In this document: piece after piece, positions 20,901-30,770 of the stretch | Layout of the letters: every line of letters starts with the position of its first letter | Position numbering within the stretch: position 1 is the stretch's first letter | Assembly: GCF_033807715.1 (NCBI RefSeq) | Contig: NC_084587.1 | Location: 16,722,017 to 16,786,016 of the forward strand | Reading direction: 5' to 3' | Source of the DNA: Cololabis saira | Lineage: Eukaryota > Chordata > Actinopteri > Beloniformes > Belonidae | DNA length: 64,000 nt | The notes under the pieces: model-generated | Told to the model about the DNA's origin: nothing | Databases searched by the model: none | What the model saw: only the letters and a program-made list of their open reading frames with translations | Made by a program: the position numbers and the translations under genes

Positions 20901-21795
20901 ATTCCCATACTAGCGAAAAACTGGTAGAATCTGTTTTGTTTAATGCAATGAAATCATCTATTGAAGCAGATATAGAAACATTAAATGCATCGTCGGATAA
21001 AAGCAATGGATTAAACCTCCAGGGAGAAGAAAAACGGGGGCGCTCAGACAATGTTATATTCAAAGTTAGAGGGGCGTGATCTGAAATAACAATTGGGTGG
21101 TATATGACAGAAGTAACTTTGGAAAGAAGAGAGCCATCAACAAAAAAATAGTCAATACGTGAATATGACTGATGTACTTGTGAAAAAAAAGAAAATTCCT
21201 TATCTCCAGGATGTGAGAACCTCCACGGATCAACAAGCCCGTTCTTGACTGTAAAATCGGTAATAGATTTTGACATAGAGGATTGAGTCAAAGTACGAGG
21301 ATTCGAGCGGTCCAAAGAAGGATTAATAACACAATTCAGATCACCGCCCAGAATTGTAATATGCGTATTTAAGAAAGGGAGGTTGCCAAACAGCCTATCT
21401 GTAAAATTGGGGTCATCAAAATTAGGGGCATATATATTCACCAACAATACAGGGTTACAGTATAGAGTGCCCGCCACAATAAGATATCTACCATTCTTAT
21501 CGGATATTGTCCTGGAGACGGAGAAATTAACTCTTCTGTTGATCAAAATTGCTACTCCTCTAGACTTAGAATCAAAATTTGAATGAAAAATATCACCCAC
21601 CCAAGCACGTTTGAGTCTAAAATGATCTTTATTTCGCAAATGAGTTTCCTGAAGGAAAGCTATGTCAGTGTCCAAGCGTTTCAAATGTGAAAAAATCTTT
21701 GATCGCTTAATTGGATTATTCACACCTCTAACATTCCAGCTAGTGAATCTGATGATTGATCCAGTATCAGGCTTGTGCAGATTACGATCGTTCAT
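17980..21795 (-). CDS. L1-type ORF2 protein: endonuclease and reverse transcriptase
   Basis: The protein of 1271 residues should nick target DNA and copy the element RNA there. I chose the ATG at 21795 (MNDRNLH); the frame stays open further upstream only from a TTG. The AP-endonuclease-like domain (about residues 10-245) shows SWNVRGVNN, FLQETHL, GGDLNCV, SRIDYFFVDG and ISDHAPL, so all key acids and the His are present. The reverse transcriptase (about 450-800) has IDAEKAFDRVE near 608, GTRQGCPLSPLLFALS, and YADD at about 709-712. A CxxC...HxxxxC knuckle lies near 1134-1151. No stop or frameshift is visible, so it may be active. Confidence 0.95.
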   Translation of the reverse strand: MNDRNLHKPDTGSIIRFTSWNVRGVNNPIKRSKIFSHLKRLDTDIAFLQETHLRNKDHFRLKRAWVGDIFHSNFDSKSRGVAILINRRVNFSVSRTISDKNGRYLIVAGTLYCNPVLLVNIYAPNFDDPNFTDRLFGNLPFLNTHITILGGDLNCVINPSLDRSNPRTLTQSSMSKSITDFTVKNGLVDPWRFSHPGDKEFSFFSQVHQSYSRIDYFFVDGSLLSKVTSVIYHPIVISDHAPLTLNITLSERPRFSSPWRFNPLLLSDDAFNVSISASIDDFIALNKTDSTSFSLVWESLKAYLRGQIISYSAYASKIRRAKLQELTSKIQDIDRLNSVNPSPNLLKQRLDLQSKFDLIATADSERLLLRAHANYYEHGDKPSRLLAHQLKRQATSRLIPSIRDSTGTLTTDPVAINTIFKSYYSSLYESESPLDTAEMTSFLESITVPTINLDVANGLDAPFSLQEIAAAIEATQSNKAPGPDGFGAEFFKKFKDKLAPLLLSMYNESLDHGSLPPSLMQASIALLLKKDKDPESCTSYRPLSLLNVDVKILAKALAIRLDKILPSIISEEQNGFIKGRQLFYNVRTLLNVIFSKDSSPLPEVVIAIDAEKAFDRVEFNYLFATLHKFGFGHRFISWIRLLYTSPQASIHTNDNYSTYFTLSRGTRQGCPLSPLLFALSVEPLSIALRTLPLFRGISRSNVELKLSLYADDLLLYVSDPLTSIAPILSLLKNYGSFSGYKVNLHKCECFPINTSALLLKQSDIPFKLSPSGFRYLGINVTRTLPSLFTANFSSLVTRVKADLQRWNSLPLSLIGRVNTVKMTVLPKFLFLFQCTPLFLPKSFFKSLDQIVSNFLWAGKTPRVRYSLLQKFKFNGGLALPNFLLYYWSAHIHKLIYWLQSPELLWCRLEAQSLSSSSVTALLSSSLPLNPSKFTNSPVVLSSLKIWSQFRRHFKFASPSAYTPVTKNHLFPPSLIDTTFMIWHSRGIKHFRDLYKDGIFSTFSDLRSKFNLPASHLFRYFQLRHCASALFPCFPSLPANQPWDDLLTMKLSQKSLISRIYALCMTFDGHSVDKAREGWGRELGLDFTGELWDKAIRSIRSSTPCARLELIQFKVLHRAHLSKSRLSEIYPNVADLCDRCQGSPCNLSHMFFSCPRLQKFWSDYSVNMSKVLVKNVVMTPLIAIFGLSVDSSHISPVQSEVLAFTSLLARRRILLSWKSPKSPSIALWLSDVMFFLKSEKVRYSVKGNSSKFVRKWQSFVDYFNSLKTLPTD

Positions 21796-22448
21796 ATGGG
21801 CATTCTTTGAGAGAAAATAAGACAGACTCACCCACCACAAGAAGAAATATAAGAAAAAGGGGTAAAAAGGAAAACCAAAACAAACAAAACTCAGGAGTAT
21901 ATACATACCTACAGAGACATAATCCGAAAGCCAACAACCCATAACTCCCGCCCACCCACCCGTCGCACATTTGATGATCCCATCCCCAAACGATGGAAAC
22001 AGCCGTGCAGGCTTCAACGGAAGCCATTCTCAAAAAAGAAATGCTTTCGACTATAAAGCTAAATACAAAAACAAAAACAAAGTCAGCTCCTGCAGAGTTA
22101 AAACCTTAAAAAAATAAAAATAAAATATCAGGCATATAAGACCAACAGTCTGAGCCATTCTGACAATCGCTGTCTTGTCAGGGTAACAACAAACATTAAT
22201 TAAATTAAGTAGATCTTTGGCCTGTAGAACAATGATATATACATATATGCACTCGCACACCCACACAGACACGCACACACATACACACAAATTAAACAAT
22301 AGACAGGGGTGTGTGCATATTTCTAATCAAGGCAACATACCAGAGAAATGATTAGGCCTTCAATTTTAAACGGTGCTGTTCCCATTGAACGATAGAAAGA
22401 AAGAAAAAAAAAAAAAAAAAAAAAGAAAAGAAAAAAGAAAAAAAAAAT

Positions 22449-22823
22449 TAAGACATAAAGTCCTGTTTTATGAATTAACTCACTCACTCACCCACCCAGG
22501 GCCAGAGTCCCGCATGGACAGCATGCTGGATAAATAAAAAAAAAAAATAAAAAAAAAAAAAATAATAAATAAATAATAATTAAGACATAAAGTCCCGTTT
22601 TATGAATTGACTCACTCACTCACCCACCCAGGGCCAGAGTCCCGCATGGACAGCATGCTGGATAAATCAAAAAAAAAAAAAAAAAAAATAAATAAATAAA
22701 TAAATAAATAAAAAAAAATAAAAAAATAAAAAAAATTAATTAAGACATAAAGTCCCGTTTTATGAATTGACTCACTCACTCACCCAGGGCCAGAGTCCAG
22801 CATGGACAGCAAGCTGGATAAAT
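22449..22823 (-). repeat. Three tandem copies of an ~85-bp block in the L1 inter-ORF region
   Basis: TAAGACATAAAGTCC...TTTTATGAATT...ACTCACTCACTCACC...GGGCCAGAGTCC...CATGGACAGCA...GCTGGATAAAT occurs at about 22449-22537, 22580-22667 and 22740-22823. The first two copies are followed by A-rich simple sequence of variable length. The third abuts the ORF1 stop region. This looks like expansion of the ORF1 3' flank. Confidence 0.85.
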
Positions 22824-22835
22824 CGTCCCAGAAAA

Positions 22836-23768
22836 CTAGCTGGTAGTCACTTTTTTTATTTTCTTGATGAATGCCAAGGCTTCATCTGGCGCCGTGAAGT
22901 CACGTTGTTGGCCGTTATGAGTTACACGCAGCCGGGCGGGGTACAGCAATCCATACCGGACTCCTTCAATCTCCCGCAGCTGACGGCGCACCTCATTAAA
23001 GGCAGCGCGCGCCCGCGCTGTCTTGGCGGTGTGGTCCGGGAAGACGGAGATGGTCATATTCCGAACCGTTATCCGCTGCCGCTCTCTCGCCTTTCTGAGG
23101 ATGTCAGCGCAGTCCGTGTAATAATGGAGCCTGGCCACTATTGCGCGGGGCCGGGCACCGGGCTGGGGTCTCGGCATGAGGGTGCGGTGGGCTCTGTCCA
23201 CCACCAGCTCCGCGTCGAGGGCGAAGGCTTGCGATAACAGCCTGGAAACACCGGCTGCAGATGAAGAGTCAGGATCCTCCTCCGGGACACCAATAATCCG
23301 TATGTTCTGCCGACGAGACCTTGACTCCAAATCCTCGCATCTGTCCTCCAGCCTCACACATTCTTTCGACAAGTGATCAACTTTTTTCTGGAGAGCAACT
23401 ATGTCGTCTGAGCAGCTTGAGAGAGCCTGCTCCATCACAGCAACCGTGGCTGTAAGACCCGCGACGTCCGCCTTCATGGAGGAAATACTGCCGGAGAGAT
23501 CCGCTTTAAGTGAAAGCAGCTCGGACTTAATAGAAGTTAAATTGTCACTCAGTGCTGCGTGAAGCTCTGTCTTAAATATAGCCGCAACATCGTTGCGAAG
23601 CGCGGAGAGCAGTTCCTTTTTGAGCTGGCTGAACTCCGCGCCGGGAGCCGGCGCGGCGCAGGTGCTTTCCGGAGGAGGAGAATCACCGCGGGGCGAGGAG
23701 ACAGCGTGAGCCGCAGGCCGCGGGTTAGCTGGAGGGTTATTCCCCGCTTTGATGGACTTTGGAGGCAT
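22836..23768 (-). CDS. L1-type ORF1 protein (RNA-binding, coiled coil)
   Basis: The 310-residue product starts at the ATG at 23768 (MPPKSIKAGNN); further upstream the open frame has only a TTG. It has a basic, Pro-rich N-terminus, a long heptad-rich helical region (about 70-150, including VALQKKVDHLSKECVRLED), then RSRRQNIRIIGVPEE, the signature entry to the RRM of L1 ORF1 (Transposase_22 family), and a basic C-terminal domain with HYYTDCADILRKARE. By family knowledge it trimerises, binds L1 RNA and acts as a chaperone. It precedes ORF2 in transcription order by about 1 kb. Confidence 0.93.
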   Translation of the reverse strand: MPPKSIKAGNNPPANPRPAAHAVSSPRGDSPPPESTCAAPAPGAEFSQLKKELLSALRNDVAAIFKTELHAALSDNLTSIKSELLSLKADLSGSISSMKADVAGLTATVAVMEQALSSCSDDIVALQKKVDHLSKECVRLEDRCEDLESRSRRQNIRIIGVPEEDPDSSSAAGVSRLLSQAFALDAELVVDRAHRTLMPRPQPGARPRAIVARLHYYTDCADILRKARERQRITVRNMTISVFPDHTAKTARARAAFNEVRRQLREIEGVRYGLLYPARLRVTHNGQQRDFTAPDEALAFIKKIKKVTTS

Positions 23769-24092
23769 TTTTCTGGTGAGTTCACGATGTAACCGCGTTG
23801 AAAAAAAAATTTGTTCAAACCCAAGCCGTGGGAGTAATTCAAATAGTGCCAAAAAATGGAGAATTACATTAACTCTGCAGGAGCTCCGCTAAGCACGTCT
23901 CACCCCATGTATAGCTAAGCCGGAAGCCCTGGACAAGTTTTCTACTGGACAATTTTGTCGTTATGAAGGGAAAGAGGACTGGACTTGAGACACAACTTAG
24001 GAGGGCCAGCCAGGTTCTTTCCTCTCTTTTATTGTTCAACTGTTGCATTGTAGGTGTTTTGCAAATAAAAAATAAATAAATAGTGGAAGTGA

Positions 24093-24097
<5 letters not shown>

Positions 24098-24134
<37 letters not shown>
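24098..24134. repeat. (AT)n microsatellite
   Basis: About 18 uninterrupted AT dinucleotides follow GATTATTT. Confidence 0.95.
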
Positions 24135-24138
<4 letters not shown>

Positions 24139-24212
24139 TGCCCTTTACGGAATTAAATGGTTGCTAATCAATAATTCCGCCACTCAATTAGCCTGCCTGA
24201 GTTTCACCTGTC

Positions 24213-24768
24213 CTTATAACCAGTACTCGAGTTGTAAAAATTAGGGGGGATGGTGGATTTTATCATATGGGGACAGATAATTTGTGCTGATTACAAATAA
24301 TATAATATATTACAAATAATAGCACTGACCAAAACACCTGTAGAAACACTGCAGAAATGACATAGCAGCAGTTAAATGCAGCCTTCTGTAAGCTTTAAAT
24401 TTCCACTGGGTTTACATCTAATACATCAAAACACAAAAATAAAAACAGTTTTCTGAACTCAATATGCCTCTGTCCTTCACAGGATAAGTAAAATGAATCA
24501 CTGCAAAAACTAAAAATCTTAACAAGAATATTTGTGTTACTTATTTCTAGTTAAAATGTCTCATTTTAGTGATGACTCTAAATGTTGAAATAGCAGTAAT
24601 ACCACATTCATTGATGAAATGACATAAGGGATGGAAAAGGGGATGGCAGTTTTACAGAGGGGATGATTTTGACCGTTTTTATTTCAGGGGGGATGATTTT
24701 GACCGTTTTTATTTCAGGGGGGATGCCATCCCCCCTCATCCCCCCTCAACTTGAGTACTGCTTATAAC
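24213..24768. mobile_element. hAT MITE with 8-bp target duplication
   Basis: CTTATAAC lies at 24213-24220 and 24761-24768. The element between them begins CAGTACTCGAGTTG and ends CAACTTGAGTACTG, 14-bp imperfect inverted repeats with one mismatch. Runs of GGGGGGATG/CATCCCCCC lie just inside. A 31-bp unit (GGGATGATTTTGACCG...) is repeated twice at about 24659-24720. It encodes nothing. Confidence 0.85.
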
Positions 24769-25093
24769 ATTATGACCTTTAATTTAAAATATTCATATTT
24801 TAGATTGTAGGTCATCTTATACCCCATCAAACACAATGACAACTAGCGAAACTTGATATCAAAAGTATCCATAGTGAAGTCACTCTGCGCAGACCCTTGT
24901 TTTAGCATTTTGTTTTCAGTTGTAAGAGCTTCCTTCATCTTTTTTGCTGTACAGCACACACTTGTATTTCATGCCACGAATAAAGTCATTTCATTAGTAG
25001 TTATGCATTTTAATTTTATTACAAACAAAGAGCTAGATATTAGTGTTGGTGTGTTACATTTATTATGAACAGATACAAAATGGTATACAACTC

Positions 25094-25442
25094 TTAAAGG
25101 AGCATGAGGCTCCTTTTAAGAAATGAGACTATCTAGCGCCACCCTTCACCACGACGGCCGTCGGGGGTACTGCAGCCAACAGTGAAGCTGGCACGGGAGA
25201 ACGGGGAGAACGCACATGCAGCGTCATGTGACGTCACATCCGCAGCCCAGCGCGGGAAATTCCGGCCCGGAATTGCAGCACATTTTGCAGCACACAGCCT
25301 GTTCAAGGCAACAGAGAGATTCGCTAGAGGGCTCATTATTTTGGGTTTGGAACGCTTCATCTGACATTATTACTAGAAAACTTAAAACGTATACGAATTT
25401 CTTTCATAAATCTTGCCTCAATCCAGCCTCAAGCTCCTTTAA
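25094..25442. mobile_element. TTAA-target MITE, AGGAGCATGAGGCT family, copy 1
   Basis: TTAA is at 25094-25097 and 25439-25442. The termini are AGGAGCATGAGGCT and, reversed, AGGAGCTTGAGGCT. The interior is CpG-rich and holds a CRE-like TGACGTCA at about 25230. An inverted copy is at 50614-50952. Confidence 0.8.
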
Positions 25443-26226
25443 AGCAGCACAATGTAACTTTCAGCTTTTGTTAAGTTTGGCGGCTCCTTTGGACAAAAGC
25501 GGTAGTGCTTTACCAGAAAGAACACTACATTTTCCATGAGCACCAGCGCGTACTGCCGGAAAGATCCTGTCCCCGTCGCGTGCATTTGTTTTGATAGTGA
25601 AATGAAATACGGGATGGACTTTCAAATCTACTTTTCTGTTTTCAGCAGTCATTTGCAGGATGGATAGCAAAGAGATAATGTATCTATTTTTGGCTAAACA
25701 ATATAATATGACGATGTTGAAAATCACTAAGTGCAACTTGGTTTTATTAGTGAAGTCACCCCCGCCCCCCTGTCCTGTTTCAGCAAGATAATGCGCCCCA
25801 AACTACAAACGTTTTTTAGAGGGACTTCGTCATAAATTAATAGTCCAACATACGTACTGACAAAATAAAAAAATACTTTATAACCTGTGAATAACTGAAT
25901 GCCCTTATATTTTGCTTCGGCCATGATACCAGCTTCTGCTGAGCTCTGCGCTCCACGCCCCGCCCAGCTTTCATCTCGACTGCGAATCGGGAAGGAGGGG
26001 GAAGTGACGTATGCCGTAAAGCAGTCAAAGCCGTAAAAATTGGTAGTTTTTTAGTGTGGAAGGGTTCCTACCATGCAGCTCAAAGCTACATAGTGCCAGT
26101 GAAGGCGATACAGACCCCTCAGACCATGACAGAGGTGCCATTAAACCTGTTGTAAGTTGATGTACCATCACAATGACTCTGGAAATATGATATTAAAGGT
26201 GGAAAAGTTACATAGTGCTGCTTTAA
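25439..26226. mobile_element. TTAA-target MITE, AGCAGCACAATG family, copy 1
   Basis: The termini are AGCAGCACAATGTAACTTT (25443) and, reversed, AGCAGCACTATGTAACTTT (ending 26222), flanked by TTAA at 25439-25442 and 26223-26226. The left TTAA is shared with the neighbouring MITE. The interior has no credible gene. A second, left-truncated copy is at 57873-58774. Confidence 0.82.
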
Positions 26227-29200
26227 ACAAAATATCAACATGTACAAATTTGAAAAAGGTTTACAAATTTTAAACATTTGTATGTGCAAATTGTAGAGGT
26301 ATCAAAAGCTGAACTAAAAAGAAATATCTTCACATGTCTAGTGGTTGCGGTAGACAGGCTTGATGGGTTGGAGGTCATTGGCCTGAGGGGCTGGATAGCG
26401 ACATCGCCTGTATGCCCCTGCCGCCTCCGACGATGTCTCTGGGCACTTGTCTCTGAAGACAGAATTGGAGAAAAACTTATTACATGTCCTAACGTGGGTA
26501 TATGTTTAAACATAAAGAAGCATTGGTTGATGCAGCCAGCATATTGCAGAACTTACCTGGTAACTCAGAATTCCTCTGCAGCGGGGAACTGCTCTACCAT
26601 CGCTGCTGTTGACACCCCCCCCCCCCAGTACTTTCATTAAACTGTGTTTTAGGTACTTTGATTTATACAGTCACACCGGGTTCATTTTGACCCTGGAAAA
26701 CACCTGTGATTGGTTTTAAATCATTATTCTGTTTAAACCTGATCAGTGTGTTATAATATAAATGCATTTTCATTAAAGTCAGACAATAATGCCCAAAAAA
26801 GTACTGTAAAGTTGGAACGCAGTTGGATAATAACACATTTAACACAGAATTAGGTTATAATTTATATAATGTGTTATTGGTAGTCAAACATAACATGAGC
26901 ATAAGTTACATTGAATAACCCCTCACCCCCGCACGCTTGAGGGTTAAATGTAAATGTACAGGTAAATCGTTATTTAGCAGACGCCTTTATCCAAACCGAC
27001 GTGCATAACATTACAGAACATACAGAACAAAACATTATTTGAACAAAGGCAACAAGTTTTAGCAACTCACCGTTATTTTGATCTGCTCCGGTGTCCGGAG
27101 CCTCCGCCCTCCGTCCTCCTTTCACTTCCGGGTGAACCCCCCCCAGAGGAAATTCTCGAGCATGCGCAAACTGCAATATCCGATCCCCCGTATACATGGT
27201 GTTAACAACCAGATTGCGAACGGGTTATCTAGGCGCTGCAACCGATTACTAAATGTCCGACATAGGTCCGAAATAGGTCCGAAGTAGATCGGGTTCAGGT
27301 GTTTACATGCAGTTTAAAAGTCCGAACGATGTCTTGTACGATCAGAAACCCGATTGAACTGCTGCATGTAAACGTACTGTGTGTTACAGCTCTTTTAATA
27401 GCCTTGATGTTTAAAAATGTGCATATCAATAAAGTTGTCTTACCTTGGAATAGTTTGGGGTCAACTACAAGGTGAGATCAATGTGCACGTGAGATGTGGC
27501 AACCCCCAAAGTCAGATTTCCATTATCACGGATAGAGCTGATATAATCAGTAGATGTAATTGATCATGAAAATCCAGCAACGCTGAATTGTTGATACTGA
27601 TGCCCAGTTACATGAATTTCACAGATAAGCAGCTCTTTCAGAAGGGAGTATTCACTTGTTAGTGTAATGTACCACAGGAAGTGCATGGGGCAGTATAGCT
27701 TGCATGTTTGATGCGCGGGGGAGGGGTAAACCTAAAACATTGCCATGTGGCTGCTGCCTTGCAGATTTGCTGTGACCTTTGACCGTGTTGATGATGTTAA
27801 GTTACATGTGTGAGCTGTTACAAACAGCTGTCATTTCACAGCAAGACATGGCAAGACACAATGAAAACATTGCAGAATTAATCCTTGACAATCCGACAAG
27901 TCATGAAAATAATCAACACATAATTCGGCTACCAAAGTAGTCATTTGCTGCAGCCCTGTAAGGTTCTCTTTTCTCAACATTAATAATGGTAAATTATGCT
28001 GAGCATGTTACCTGCTCCATACAAGGTTATATTGAGAATTTGAGACTTCAATCTGCTGTGAAAGACAAACAAACAAACAAAAAAAAGCCTTTCATGACTG
28101 TCACCTTTATTACTGTTCCTTTTTCTGACGGTATCCCAGATAGCAATTTGAGAGTGAAACTGCACTGAAATGTCATCAAGCAGAAGTATTTGATCTATGA
28201 TTTTGCCTGCCATAAAAAAAAGAAAGCTCAGTGAGACTGATGTGAATAACGTGTATAATGTAAAAGCATATTCACCTTGTAAAGTATAAGGGGGATTTTA
28301 CTTTGGAAAGCTTAACTGACTCCTTACATCACACCAGTTAGCCCTGTGCTCTGATTGCTCAGCGTTGCTGCCACTTATGTATGTCGGTTATTTTGCAATT
28401 ATTTTGTTATAAACAATGTTTTTTCTTGGTGCTCACATGAATGTCATGTTTGTTCTATGCAGGACAACGCAACACCTAAAAGACAGCCAGAGCCACAATT
28501 ACAATGCTTAAATCATTTTTTTGGTCACGATGTGATCAAATACGCACATTTATTTGTTGTGAGTCTCTCCTTCAGTAAAAAAAAAGAATGCTGCTTCGTA
28601 TTGCATTTGGGGGCGTACGGCAACTGTGAATTAAATGCTTTCTTCAACAATGGATTTCAGCAAAGGAAACTAAGAATGGTGCTCAGTGTCTGGCACTGTG
28701 GACTGCTCGCTAGGATGAACAAATTCTGAGGTGTATTATCATCAAGTAAAGACCAAACCGTTTCTGATTGCAACTGCAAAAGCTCCAACCAACCAGAGCT
28801 CTGAAAGGACGACGCATATCGCACTGAATGGCAGGAACTTTATTTCTTCTGTAGAGTCTTGTTGTAAAACCCAGCTTGTATTAATAAACTGTAGTGACTG
28901 GCGCAGCATATGAAAGTCTGTTTGGACATCTGTTTCAACGAGAGGGGGCCGTGTGCATTCTGCCATAAGATATGAGCTATTCATCTGGTTCCAGGCATTC
29001 GAGTGATATTTCTAGGGATTCAAATCAGTTTTATTCCTCACTTATGCCCAAGAAATAATTACGCAACAGATAGATTTTTACTGAACTCAAGAAAGTGCAA
29101 GTGAAGATGCTCCCACTGAGGGATTGTCTGTCCCTTCAAATGACTGCTCTGTTTCTCTACTTGAAAAGGTTGAGCATGGTTTGACATTTTGGCAGTGTCT

Positions 29201-30770
29201 GCACAATTCATAGAAATGAGAGTCGCTAGCAATCATTTCAGTATTAACTAACCACACCTGGTGTGCCAACATAGGCGGCGAACTCCTCATCAAGTACACA
29301 TGAACTTCAACTGACCAAGAACTGTGTGCTCTGTGTCCTCACTTGTCTCATGCCATTTCCAGCAAACATAATAACTAACATGTGTTGAACTGCAACTAAG
29401 GAGACTGTTAGCTGGCAGAAAAACTAGGTCATTAAAAGTTGTTCCCGCGGAGGAAACAGAGTGTGTGTGCATTATTTTAACATGAAGTCACATACTGCTG
29501 CTGAAGCAGCAGTGTTGAACATGCTGGGCTTGTACTTGGCATTTAAGGTTGTGTCACAGGTTATAATTGGCCATTTATGTCAAGAGTGTCACATCTGAAT
29601 CACTTCCTCTACCTCACAAAATTTTAAAGACTTGGTATATTATGTATTAGGTCACTTTGTAAAGAGATTGGAAAAAAACTAGTCACACTGCAATGCTGGG
29701 ACGGAGGAGCATCATTAAAAGAACCCAGTATGCAACTTACTATTTTGTCTTATATTTTTTTTCACTTTAATGCATTCCATTATGCTGGGAATTATTGTAA
29801 TGCTTTTTTTTTTACACTAATAAGAATTACCATTTTTATTATGCTTGTAAATGTGAATTTAAACAGATAAATAAAGAAACAAAAGCACCCTTTACTGGTT
29901 CCATGGGGCTAAAAGCAATAAGTAGCAGCCAGGTGCTGCTCATCAAATGCACTTCCTCAGATAAAGGAAGCACTTCTGCCATATCAGGAGAATTGGCTGT
30001 TTGATGTTCTTGGGTTGAGTGTTAACACGACGTCAAGGAGAATGTGGAGAATATAGTTTTTGTAATGGCCTTATATTGATTACCAAATCAGTCAGTCAAT
30101 ATATGAAAGGTCATGAGGCCTGTTTAAAACCGTTTTTCTACAGTGAGAGAGGTCATTTAAACAGCAACATTCAAGACAGTTACCACTCTTTTTCTAGGAT
30201 TGGATGAACCATCGGCTTCACTTCAACCTCAGACCGTGCAAAGATAAATTACAAGATAAGATACAGCTTAGACTGTGGAGACTTTGGTTAGAAATGTTAA
30301 TAGCTCAAAAGTTAGTAAAATTAGAAATAAAACATATACACATGTGGTGAAAGGAAATTCTGTCCTGAAAGAACACGGGAGGAACAACTTTGGTTGCAAA
30401 GTTGCATCTTAACAACCCTGAAGGATTCAGGAACAATGAGCCTTCGGGCAGGTGAGACCAAAGTGGGAATGTTGAGCCGGATTCCACTACCTATGTAGTG
30501 GGGAAACAACTATTATAAAGGATGTGAGAACAAGCTTCATACCAACTGCCAGGCATGGTGGGAGAGGGGTAATAACTGGGACTTGTTCTGTTGCCACATG
30601 ACCTGGGCACCTTGCTGTGATCGGGTTGAGCATGAAATCCTCTTCAAACTAAAGTCTTCAAAATTAAATGTGAAGCCATCAGTCCAATGTCCAAAGCTCG
30701 GCTAGAACATTAAAGCGGTCCGTAGCATACATGATAAATACAAAAGAAGGACTCAAAAAGAATTAAAGCT
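26227..30770. other. Mostly unique sequence, no recognised gene
   Basis: I see a poly-C run near 26615-26628, a fragment reading TTTAGCAGACGCCTTTATCC near 26974 that resembles a common fish repeat, and inverted arms GTTTACATGCAG (27300) and CTGCATGTAAAC (27361) that look like a transposon end. Open frames up to 124 codons (28355-28729) show no family motif. Confidence 0.5.

Larger units (their letters stand above)
17561..23943 (-). mobile_element. Full-length L1-clade LINE with intact ORFs
   Basis: CTGGACAAGTTTTCT occurs at 17561-17575 and 23929-23943, a perfect 15-bp target duplication. On the minus strand the element starts GGCTTCCGGCTTAGC at 23928, has a 160-bp 5' UTR, ORF1, a 1.04-kb inter-ORF region with tandem repeats, ORF2, a 3' UTR of about 380 bp with an internal A-run, and a GATCAATAAA signal before a poly(A) of about 20. 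Both frames are uninterrupted. Two-ORF structure, poly(A) and a Transposase_22-like ORF1 place it in the L1/Tx1 group. Confidence 0.95.

Noticed and set aside
26235..26513. Basic RRRRQG-containing minus-strand frame
   Set aside because: No family motif, and no splice signals I could defend; left unannotated.
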